Part shown: piece after piece, positions 29,443-38,125 of the stretch | Layout: each line of letters begins with the position of its first letter | How positions within the stretch are numbered: position 1 is the first letter of the stretch | Assembly: GCA_014084085.1 (NCBI GenBank) | Contig: NPFB01000033.1 | Location: forward strand, 129,908-193,907 | Reading direction: 5' to 3' | Origin: Hondaea fermentalgiana | Lineage: Eukaryota > Sar > Bigyra > Thraustochytrida > Thraustochytriidae | Length of the DNA: 64,000 nt | Translations under genes and position numbers: made by a program | The notes under the pieces: model-generated | What the model saw: the letters and a program-made list of their open reading frames with translations, nothing else | Told to the model about the DNA's origin: nothing | The model's database searches: none

Positions 29443-32403
29443 CTAGAGGATGACGATCGTCTTCAAGAGAGTTAGAAGCGTCATGGGATTCGCATCGAGG
29501 AAACCAAGAACATTTTCCTGCGTAATGTAGAACAGGACGCCCTCATCCGAGTCGCACTTGAGTGTGACCGTAAGTTCTGCATTGGCGCTCATGGCAAAAA
29601 GATCGCAAACAAAACACCCGGTGGTGAGAGGGTCAAAAGAAAGAGACTCGGACTCCTGTGCCATGTGAGCTCGCTTCTGATGCGGATGCCGCGTCGCCGT
29701 GAGAAGCTCAAAGGGATCGGCATTGTGTACCTCCTCAAAGACAAAGTCGCCAGATAGAATCAGCACTGCACCGTGGCCCGTGCTGCCCTTGCGCCAGACT
29801 TCGTCTCCTCGCTTAAACTGCCGGCGGTGAAGAAAGGCTTGCAAGCTCGTCTTTTGCGCAGCAGACAGTCGACGAAGCAGCGAGTTGCGGGCAATGGCGT
29901 GCCAGCTGCCATCCATGCGACTACGCACGAGGCACTCCATCTTTGCGTAAAGCTTCTTGTCCTTCATGAGAAAGTAGTGGAACGCGTACTTGTCTACCTC
30001 GACAATCGTGCATGCAGTTTCTGCCACAATCGTCGCCGTACGGTCCTCACCTGTAATGACGGAGATCTCGCCCAAGTAGTCGCCTACCTTGAAAACCTTT
30101 TTGGTCTTTCCGAATGAAACGGAAGCTTCGCCAGACATAATGACCATAAACTTGTCGCCAGGAGTGCCCTTTTCCGCAATAATCTGTCCGGGCTGGTAGT
30201 CCACGTTGGTGGACATGAGTAGTAGCTCCAGGGCCTGTGGGATCGGGAACCCGCGGAATATATCGACGCCCGCGATAAGCTGCATGAACCGCAGTGTATC
30301 CTGCGTGTCGGTGTTTGGAATGAGCACCGCGGTATTTTCGAGTCCGGGTTGACTCACCTTAAGGCCTGCAGCAATCGCATTGGCCTGGTCTTTGTTGCCA
30401 ATATGAATGAGCTGGATGTTGGCTCGATGTTCGGGTGGAAGGCTGTCAAACGCCGAAATCGGCGTATGGATTGGCGGAACACCTGCCTCGTGCAATACCA
30501 GGTCGCTGTGCCAAGGAAAGTTGAGCAGAGCGTCGCAACGGGCCCGACTGAGCACACCGCGTTCATGCATCTCCTCGAGACCTTTGGGCTCGTAAAAGGT
30601 GTCTGCCGAATACACCATACTCTTGCCTTCAAAGGTGACCTCAAAGCCGACGCACGGAATGGCGTGCAAGGAGTAAAAGAATCGAAACGAGGCCCCGCCC
30701 CAGTACGTTGGCTCTTCGACAAAAACCGGACGAAAGTTGACGAGCTGGCGCAGAAAGTCTGATCCGAGGCCCGCAACACCGCTGTACTTGCGAAGCAAGG
30801 ACTGAAATATTGTCTTGGTCGTCATAAGCGTGACCTTGTCCTCGGTAATGACTTTCTGGATCGTTCCTGCGTCATGATCGGCATGGCAGTGCGTAAGAAT
30901 GGTCGCAGTGATGAGCTTGGGCTGAATACCATTCATTTTAAGGAATTCGCCGCTGTGCGGCGGCGGGTCCACCATGATTCCCTGGCCATTAATCCAGATG
31001 ACAAAGCCAGACGTCGACCCAAGAGCGTCGAAACCGTGCGAATTACCCAGAATCGTCATTCCGAAGCGTGGAATGCTAAAGTTTGATATTGGTGTCTCCA
31101 GCGTCGCGCTTGGCGAAGACACCACAGAATTTTCAGGATCATCGTCCGCGCCGAGAACACCCAGAGATGCAGGTTGTCGAGGAACGGCTGTAGTCGGGTC
31201 CATGCCAGGAAAGAAGCAACTGCTCGCCTCGTCGTCAGAAATAGCCGCAAGAAGCGTATCCTCCTGCAAGACCGTAAAACCAAAGGACTCATCCTTGATC
31301 ACTACGTCGTTATCAAGCCGGCACTCCCCAAGTGCATTGAAATAAGCAAACTTGACAAGGTTTGAGACCTTGATGGCCGGCGTTCCTGGCCGAGGTTCGC
31401 AAAAGACGGCCATCTCCTTGACGTGATCAGGCCGCGCAGCCAACACGTCCTCGGAAGCAAAGCGAGAGTACTCTTCGTTGATGTAGAGCTGGTCCTCGTC
31501 GGGACCATCGAGGGCTTCCTTCATTATGGTCAAGAGATCTTCGGAGCAGTCCTGGTACGTGATGAGCGTCATTTGCCTCTTTCTCACGAAGAAGTTGAAG
31601 AACGCCGGGAACTCAATCTCGCTCACGTTGATTCCAGCCTGCATATTGAATCTCTCGCGAGGGACAACGAACAAGGTCGGAACTTCGAGACCCAAGTTCA
31701 TGCTGTCCTTGACCGTCTCTGGCGGGATACCAAATTGCACCGGTCCGGCTTTGGTATGCACGTAGACCCCGCCACGAGGCAAATGATAGACGGACTGAGG
31801 CCCCCCTCCGGGCTGACCCATGTTTGTGTTCGAGTCGAGGCTGCTAAAGGCGACGCTCTGTTTGGACTTTTTCCCTCGAAGATGCAGGTTCAGTTGTTTT
31901 GCAATGCGAGACGGGCCTCGATTGTACGTATCATTATTGGACTTGGTACCACCAAAGCTGCTTGCGCCGCTGGTGCTACTGCTTGCGAGGCTGCTTGAGA
32001 GCGCCGCCGACACGCGCTTGTTTATGTTGTGTCGACTCATTGTAAACGCTGCGTCCTTGGGCGCCGACACACGTTTGTCGCCCGGTGAAGCCTTGAGGTG
32101 TCGGAGATACGGCGCGCCGCCAGCTTCCCAGGTGTCATCTTCGCCGGACTTGAGCTGATTAATTTCCACCGTCAGACTGGCAATTTTACACTTGTGATTC
32201 TCCACCTCTTGCAGACGTCGCTTATTTTCTTCTTTGGTTTGTTCGAGAATGTGCTTGAGCTCTGCGTTAGCATTTTCGAGCTGGGCGCGAGCAGCCTTGA
32301 GCGACTCATTCTCTCGGGCTACGCTGCCAGCATCCACAACCGGTTTTGCTTCCTCGGGCTGAGACGGGGAGATCGTCTTCGGTTTACTTCTAGCTGTGCC
32401 CAT
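29443..32403 (-). CDS. Class II cyclic-nucleotide phosphodiesterase-like (MBL plus two cNMP-binding domains)
   Basis: 986 residues, starting at the ATG at 32403. The N-terminus M-G-T-A-R-S fits the N-myristoylation pattern M-G-x-x-x-S. A short coiled coil covers about 28-85 and a Ser-rich linker follows. An unnamed globular region lies at about 205-395. The metallo-beta-lactamase fold begins near 445 and carries the metal motif H-C-H-A-D-H-D (H505, H507, D509, H510), with later Y-S-A-D-T and H-E-A-G-V metal ligands. At about 715-810 lies a cNMP-binding domain with an intact phosphate-binding cassette (L-G-E..R-T-A-T). A second at about 850-970 lacks those residues. This order, MBL then tandem cNMP domains, matches Dictyostelium GbpA/GbpB (PdeD/PdeE), cyclic-nucleotide-stimulated phosphodiesterases. 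I infer cAMP or cGMP hydrolysis with allosteric activation. Confidence 0.85.
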   Translation of the reverse strand: MGTARSKPKTISPSQPEEAKPVVDAGSVARENESLKAARAQLENANAELKHILEQTKEENKRRLQEVENHKCKIASLTVEINQLKSGEDDTWEAGGAPYLRHLKASPGDKRVSAPKDAAFTMSRHNINKRVSAALSSSLASSSTSGASSFGGTKSNNDTYNRGPSRIAKQLNLHLRGKKSKQSVAFSSLDSNTNMGQPGGGPQSVYHLPRGGVYVHTKAGPVQFGIPPETVKDSMNLGLEVPTLFVVPRERFNMQAGINVSEIEFPAFFNFFVRKRQMTLITYQDCSEDLLTIMKEALDGPDEDQLYINEEYSRFASEDVLAARPDHVKEMAVFCEPRPGTPAIKVSNLVKFAYFNALGECRLDNDVVIKDESFGFTVLQEDTLLAAISDDEASSCFFPGMDPTTAVPRQPASLGVLGADDDPENSVVSSPSATLETPISNFSIPRFGMTILGNSHGFDALGSTSGFVIWINGQGIMVDPPPHSGEFLKMNGIQPKLITATILTHCHADHDAGTIQKVITEDKVTLMTTKTIFQSLLRKYSGVAGLGSDFLRQLVNFRPVFVEEPTYWGGASFRFFYSLHAIPCVGFEVTFEGKSMVYSADTFYEPKGLEEMHERGVLSRARCDALLNFPWHSDLVLHEAGVPPIHTPISAFDSLPPEHRANIQLIHIGNKDQANAIAAGLKVSQPGLENTAVLIPNTDTQDTLRFMQLIAGVDIFRGFPIPQALELLLMSTNVDYQPGQIIAEKGTPGDKFMVIMSGEASVSFGKTKKVFKVGDYLGEISVITGEDRTATIVAETACTIVEVDKYAFHYFLMKDKKLYAKMECLVRSRMDGSWHAIARNSLLRRLSAAQKTSLQAFLHRRQFKRGDEVWRKGSTGHGAVLILSGDFVFEEVHNADPFELLTATRHPHQKRAHMAQESESLSFDPLTTGCFVCDLFAMSANAELTVTLKCDSDEGVLFYITQENVLGFLDANPMTLLTLLKTIVIL

Positions 32404-33919
32404 GGTGGGTGGCCTCTCCGAGAGGGTGGGGGCGGGCAAGACGACTGACGGCGCGAGAAATTTGAGCGGGGTTTGGAGTAGAGGTCCTTTAGGGCGATTG
32501 TTCTATAAATATGAACCAACCGACGTTTCCTCGCCGCTCGCCTCCTCCTCCTCCTCCCCCTCGTCGCTTCTATCTGATCCACGGAGACAGGGCTAAAAGG
32601 AGGAAAAAAGGTGTTCTTGCTCTCGGCGTCGGTCGGTCGGTCGGCCGGCCGGTCGGTCGGTGCACCACCGCTTCGCGCAAGACGGTTCGCTTTGTTCCTC
32701 TGCTCCTGCTCCCGCACCCGCGAGGCCGCGCTCGGCTCCACGCGCCGCCTCGCTCGCCGCTCCCTCGCGCGGTGCAGCGCAGCGCAGCACAGCGCGGCGC
32801 AGGGCAATCTCCCGCGCCCGCCGCGCGGACGCGTTGCGGCTCTCCTCTCGCGGCTCTCCCCGCGATCGCTGCCTTGCCTTGCCTTGCCTTGCCTTGCCCT
32901 GGCCTGCCCGCTAAACTTGCTCGCTCGCCGCCTGCCCGCCTGCCGCGCCGTCCTCCGTTCGCCCTCTCGCTCGCGCGCTCGCTCGCTGGCCGCGCGGCGC
33001 GTGCACGCGTGTCTTCGCGCGCGTACTCGTTTAGCGCCGCCGCAATCGATCTCCTCGCGTCCCACGCACGCGCCCCTGCGCCGCGCGCGACGGACCCGCG
33101 CGCCCTGACCTGGCGACCTGCCGCCGCCCGGCTGCAGCTGCTGGCTGGCCCCGCCCCGCCGCGGGCATCCCCGCGCGAGCCTCGACGCAAGCGCTTGGAG
33201 CGGTCGCGGCTATGCTATGCGGCGCGATGCGTGCTATGCCCGGAGGAGCCGCGGCGCGCCGTTGGTAGACCCGCCGCCCTTGAGGTGCACCTGGCGACTT
33301 TCGCCCGATGGAGTTGCCCCGATACGTGTCAGTTGGGTGCAGCGAAGCTGCCGGGGAAACTAGAGGCGGGGCAAACTGTTGCGAGATACACCCAAACGCA
33401 ACGGATAGGTTCGGAGCGGGGCCAACGGATCTGGCAGGGCGGTGCTTCGGGCGGAAGGACGACGAGGAAGTGAGAGAGAGAGAACGAGCAAGCGAACCTG
33501 CGCGGAGGGAGACAAACGACAGCGTGGTGAGGGCGAGAGATTTTTCTGTTCTCGGTAGAGCTTTTTGGATTTGTTCGTGAGTTTGACGCTGTGTAGCATG
33601 GAGTGGTCGTGTTTAGCGTGAACACTGAAGCGAAGGAGATCCGCCCGCGCCGACGTCGAGAATGAGAGGTTGCGCGATGCGAAAGGCAGGGGGGTAGTTG
33701 GTGCCAGTGACTAAGCGTGTGCTATGGTCCTTTTACTGAAGGTTAGGACAATTTATGTGCTCGATCGTTTGATCAATGAATGACGGCACCGACGGATCTC
33801 ACAACATTCATCATCTGCGCCTACTAGTGTATATGCGTGTTTGTGTGCGCGCTAGCTGGCTGGACAAAAAAGGACGCAAGGTACGACGCAGAAGTTGAGA
33901 GTCATCGCGCGTCGCGACA
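32404..33919. other. Shared GC-rich 5' region (CpG-rich)
   Basis: About 1.5 kb between divergent starts at 32403 and 33920. It is very GC-rich, with GGTCG-type (32632-32660) and CCTTG-type (32875-32898) short repeats. Open frames on both strands encode only low-complexity R/A/P-rich sequence. No gene seen; probably a bidirectional promoter. Confidence 0.55.
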
Positions 33920-34948
33920 ATGGCCACGCCCGAGACGCACGAACTGGCGGTGAACCCGAACGAGCACAAGTTAGAGCGAAGCAAGCTCATCAATGTGCGT
34001 TGTCTCAAGGAAGCCTTTGGCCTCTTTGGGGTGCAAGAGGGTGACCGTATCGAGACCCGCGACCTTGTCATCCTCACCGCCACCGTAGAGGAAGAGCTCA
34101 AGGCCGTCAAGCAAGAGTGCGAGTCGGCACGCGACTATGATGCAGCAGCCAAAGTCCGGGATCGTCTGCGTAACATTCAGGAAGAATTTCTCTCGATCCA
34201 GCTTCAGGATCAAGCCAAAGATCAGGCCGACGAGCGCCGCAAGTTTGAAGATGCCAAACGCAAGATCAGCCGCGGATTAGACTCAGCGAATCGCGATGCC
34301 TATGCAGAACTCGAAGCTCTATGCGACACGAGACTTGCACACTTGCAACATGCACACGACGTGCAGCGCGCAAACCTGGAATCGTATATTGAAAACATGC
34401 ACCGACCTCGAGTTCGATACAGCAAAGGACTGCTGGACCTCATGCACAGTGAAAAGCATTTGCGTAATTTTGACCAGTTCGAAGACGCCAAGGCCGTCGA
34501 TCGCATCATCGCAAAACGCAGACCCAAGGAAGTCGCGCATCATGAACGTCAAATTCAACACAAAATTAGCGTACTTCGTCGCAAACTTGCGGAGCGCCAG
34601 GAGTTCGAGCTCGTCAAGCTGCGCGAGAAATTGCATGACCTCAAGCTACGGCACGAGCGCAACCACGAGCGCCGTCTTGACATGACGCAGGTGCGGATGC
34701 AGCTGCACTTCAAAGACATGTCCAATCGTCACATGACGGTGGGTCAAAAGCCCGAGCGCTTTTGCGCGGTTCGTGGCGGCCGTGTTCGGCCCGTCGTAAA
34801 GAAGCGCGCCGGATACCGTGACACAGATGCTACTTTTCGCGGCACGCAGCTTCTTCGATCTGTGCAGGGAGACGCCATCAAGGATGTTGTCTCTTTGTGC
34901 CAAATCCACAAATTTGGTCAAGGTGATGCCCCGTATGAAGACCGATGA
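33920..34948 (+). CDS. Coiled-coil protein with UVR-like motif
   Basis: 342 residues, one exon. Residues about 58-92 form a helical hairpin resembling the UVR motif (E-S-A-R-D-Y-D-A-A-A-K-V-R-D-R-L-R), a short interaction module seen in UvrB/C and in some ciliary and centriolar proteins. Long basic/acidic coiled coils run from about 95 to 235 and include a Y-I-E-N-M-H-R-P-R-V-R-Y-S-K segment. The C-terminus is basic with a G-Y-R-D-T-D segment. No catalytic motif is visible. The absence of other Uvr domains, together with the coiled coils, points to a structural or ciliary role, but this is inference. ATG 33920 is preceded by a purine at -3. Confidence 0.72.
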   Translation: MATPETHELAVNPNEHKLERSKLINVRCLKEAFGLFGVQEGDRIETRDLVILTATVEEELKAVKQECESARDYDAAAKVRDRLRNIQEEFLSIQLQDQAKDQADERRKFEDAKRKISRGLDSANRDAYAELEALCDTRLAHLQHAHDVQRANLESYIENMHRPRVRYSKGLLDLMHSEKHLRNFDQFEDAKAVDRIIAKRRPKEVAHHERQIQHKISVLRRKLAERQEFELVKLREKLHDLKLRHERNHERRLDMTQVRMQLHFKDMSNRHMTVGQKPERFCAVRGGRVRPVVKKRAGYRDTDATFRGTQLLRSVQGDAIKDVVSLCQIHKFGQGDAPYEDR

Positions 34949-35175
34949 TCAACACTCCGCTACAGCGCGACTGCACAAGAAAACAAAAAGTCGTAATGTC
35001 TTTTAATCCCTTTTATAAATCAACATCAAAAGAAAAGTACGAAATGAAAGTAGTAAGACGCCAACACTTCTCTTCTCTTCTCTTTGCTCCCAATCCCGTT
35101 CCCCTCTCCTCCTTGCGAAACTCCTGCGAATTGTGCCGCATGAACGCGTAAATGAAAGGAAGCGAACAACCTTTT

Positions 35176-37452
35176 TTAAGACGACGCTGCTGCTGGCGTT
35201 GGCGTCGTCTCCAGCGTTGAGGCAAAGAGAAAGACGGCAATGATGTAGCGCGTTCCTTGCGAGACGGCCTTGCCACCATGAACGACATTCCCGGGAAAGC
35301 TCACCATCCCGCCAGCCTCGGCATTGAGCGAACGACCGAGTCCAGGAAACCAAGTACCGCCTCCCTCATATTCGGAGGGCTCATTGAGAGCAAGCGTGAT
35401 GCTGAATTGGCTCTCGTCAGAATGCACCGGCAAAAAAGACTGCTTGTACGCCTCGTACTTGACCAAAAAGGCGTCGATGGTACGAATGGAAGCCGGATCC
35501 ACACCAAATTGCAAAGCAAGTGCAGGATAAATGGCACTCTCAAAGGCCTCAATAAGTGCTTCGCTTGTGAACTCCAGATTGCAGACTTCAAGGTCAGTTG
35601 TCGGCACCGCGTAATGACGAGAGCTTGTCCAGCCACCGTGCGAGGCAGCGTATGCTTCTGCCTCCTCGATAATATGACGGCACTTGTCCTTTGGCATTAC
35701 GGGCTGCGAAGCTTGCGAGATCCATACCTCTCGTGAACGTTCTTGTGATTCCAAGGCGACACGCTCGAATAAGGTGTCTCCCCTTGAGACCTCCATTGGC
35801 TGAGCTTTGGAGCACGTGTAGAGCTCGTGAATCCGCACTGCACGACGCAGCAACGAGACGGCCTTGGCCTCCTCTGCCTTGTCGCGGCCCTCCGAAGATG
35901 CGGACGAAGCGCCCTCATGGGCCGCCTCGAGAGCGGCAACTGCAAATTTTCGGACTTCGTGAGCTTCCGTCCATCGATCAGACCAGCTCAAAATGCGAGC
36001 CTTGTCGTAAAGAGCAACAATGTCAAGTGGGTCACGTGCAAGAATCGCGTCCGCGATGCGCAACGCATCTTTGTGCAGACTATCCTGCTGAGCTTGCTTA
36101 AACCAAACGCGAAGAGCATCAAGATCAGCAGACGCAGTTGCAGAAGCGAAATCATGTGCACCCTCAATCTTGCAGCGTGCGCATGAGCACTTGATGTCAC
36201 GCTCCTCGAGGTCTTCGCGCCGCTCCTCGTACGGAAGCGAACGGTCTACATAGCACAGCGTGTCTTGCTCAGCGGTGAGCCAGGTCTTGCGCAGGTCACC
36301 TTCCAACCCTGCCTCATCCGTGCACGTCCACTTGACGTTAATGCTTGGGACGCAGCTGTGCCGCACGAAAGTGGCGGCGCCCTTCTTGCCCACGGGCAGA
36401 GTGAGGCCATGCAGACACGGCAGGTAGAGCTCTGGCTCTGCGATAAACCGAGGAAGCTCAAGAGGAAGCTCGGCATCGTCCTCGTCAAGATCCGATCCTC
36501 CTGCGAAGGAATTCTCTTCGCTTTCCACATCCGCGCCACAGTCTTCATCCTCCTCTTCGTCATCGAGTTCATCGCTTTCCTGGCGCTGCATTCGACGCGC
36601 TTGCAAGGCGTCGAGGTAAAAATTACCCAGATGGAGCTGCTCCGTTGGCGAACGCATCTTGAGGTCCTCGGCAAATTTCAAAAGTGAAGACTTGATGTCG
36701 TCCGTCTCAAGGGAACATTGCACCGCGAAGCCAATCATTTTGCTCCACATGGTGCAGTCCACTGCCGGGACCTGTTCGAGAATGGGCACCGCTTCTTGCA
36801 GCAAGGACCAGGTTTCTTGTACAATTTCGCGCGCGTCTGCGGTATCATTGCTGGAAAATTTGTACCAGCACTTGCCGTGCGTCTTGACGAGATTGAGGAC
36901 CTCGTCTTGCCCTTGGAGCGCATCGGCAATAATACGCGCGAGCAGTTTCTGCGCGAGCGCGAGCTCGTCGTTGTAGCCGCTCGCATACGCAGCGAGACGA
37001 AATTGGTAGAGTTCATGCTCTTCGCTTTCTGCAAGGCCGAGGCAAAAGAAGCGATGACCGCCGTCTTCGAAGTGGCGCGCGCGGCACAACTCTGAGCAAT
37101 AGATTTCGCCACACCCAAGGCTGCACACGACGCTTTCGGCACCAAAGGCACCAAAAGTACTCTTGGCGGCTGTATCAAGGATTTCTGCGGCCTCTTGCAG
37201 CTCGGGCCTGCCGGCAATGTGGGAGATTTGCCACGCCAGCGACCGCACATTTGCCGATCCGCAATTCGCGCAGTTGATGCCATTCGCTTTGCTCATTGAG
37301 GATTGGTGCCAGATCAGCTCGCCAGCTTTGGCACTCAAGTTCGCCACGCGTACGCCGGCTCCGTCTTCGTCTTGGCCGTGGATCTCCATCCCTTCATCGC
37401 ACGCCGCCGCGGCCCCCGCCTTTTCCTGTGCATCTCGGACCACACTTGCCAT
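35176..37452 (-). CDS. SET-domain / 2-oxoglutarate Fe(II) dioxygenase fusion
   Basis: 758 residues in one exon. A cysteine cluster at residues 61-137 (C-A-N-C, C-S-L-G-C, C-S-E-L-C-R, final H and C) resembles a MYND/zinc insert of SMYD or ATXR2-type SET proteins. The split SET core shows R-H-S-C-V-P-S-I-N-V (H365-C367), the usual N-H-S-C-x-P-N element, followed by the post-SET C-x-C-x-x-C at 422-427. A tetratricopeptide-like helical part follows (about 440-570). The C-terminal about 160 residues are a prolyl-4-hydroxylase-type dioxygenase: iron ligands H677, D679 and H725, and 2OG-binding R735. SET enzymes methylate protein lysines; 2OG enzymes hydroxylate or demethylate. One chain carrying both suggests a dual protein-modifying enzyme. 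Substrates are unknown. It is head-to-head with the polyQ gene. Confidence 0.86.
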   Translation of the reverse strand: MASVVRDAQEKAGAAAACDEGMEIHGQDEDGAGVRVANLSAKAGELIWHQSSMSKANGINCANCGSANVRSLAWQISHIAGRPELQEAAEILDTAAKSTFGAFGAESVVCSLGCGEIYCSELCRARHFEDGGHRFFCLGLAESEEHELYQFRLAAYASGYNDELALAQKLLARIIADALQGQDEVLNLVKTHGKCWYKFSSNDTADAREIVQETWSLLQEAVPILEQVPAVDCTMWSKMIGFAVQCSLETDDIKSSLLKFAEDLKMRSPTEQLHLGNFYLDALQARRMQRQESDELDDEEEDEDCGADVESEENSFAGGSDLDEDDAELPLELPRFIAEPELYLPCLHGLTLPVGKKGAATFVRHSCVPSINVKWTCTDEAGLEGDLRKTWLTAEQDTLCYVDRSLPYEERREDLEERDIKCSCARCKIEGAHDFASATASADLDALRVWFKQAQQDSLHKDALRIADAILARDPLDIVALYDKARILSWSDRWTEAHEVRKFAVAALEAAHEGASSASSEGRDKAEEAKAVSLLRRAVRIHELYTCSKAQPMEVSRGDTLFERVALESQERSREVWISQASQPVMPKDKCRHIIEEAEAYAASHGGWTSSRHYAVPTTDLEVCNLEFTSEALIEAFESAIYPALALQFGVDPASIRTIDAFLVKYEAYKQSFLPVHSDESQFSITLALNEPSEYEGGGTWFPGLGRSLNAEAGGMVSFPGNVVHGGKAVSQGTRYIIAVFLFASTLETTPTPAAASS

Positions 37453-37820
37453 GGCTGCTGCCAGTCAGACGTGCGCCCTCGTCCCCTCTCGAGTCGCCTC
37501 GGCTCCACCCGACTCGACTCGACTCGTTTAGACTTGCCGAGAACAACGCCCACGGGTCTCCGCCCGCCCTGCGCACCCGCACGCGAGCGCTTCTCGAGCC
37601 CGCCTCGAGCCTCGCGTGTCTCGAACGAGATTTGCTCACAGAGCCTGGTTGTTGTATTTGTGTGGTTGGTCGCCTGGCCTCAGCCCTGCTCTTGCGTTGC
37701 TGGGACTCTGGCAAATCCGAGCGCAGGAAGGCCCCCACCCAGCAGTCCCACGCTAGACCGTTTCTTCGCTCCAAGAGGAGGGCGAATGCAATCGGCAATC
37801 AGGCAAGCAGGCACGGGGAG
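37453..37820. other. Compact bidirectional promoter
   Basis: Only 368 nt separate the divergent start codons of the SET-2OG gene and the polyQ gene. It contains a CTCGACTCGACTCG-type short repeat at 37510-37530. No gene seen. Confidence 0.6.
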
Positions 37821-38093
37821 ATGGTCGTGGTGGAGCTCGGGGGCGTGGAGGACGCCGCGGAGAGGGAGAGCTACCTCGCGTTCCTGGCGGAGAACGACAT
37901 CGCCTTTGTCAGGTCCCAGGACGGTAACTCGTACACGGCCGAGGTTGCGCTCGTGGACGACGAGGACGACGACAACGAGGAAGACTACGAGGACGAGGAC
38001 GACCACGGTCTCCGGCGAGGAAACGGCGGCGACGGACGAGAAGGCGACGCATTTGAGGAGATCAGGTTTGCTCTGGACCAGCAACAGCAGCAA

Positions 38094-38125
<32 letters not shown>

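Noticed and set aside
37296..37820. N-terminal extension of the polyQ protein into its neighbour
   Set aside because: The open frame contains no ATG before 37821 and would overlap the divergent SET-2OG coding region, so it is shared promoter.
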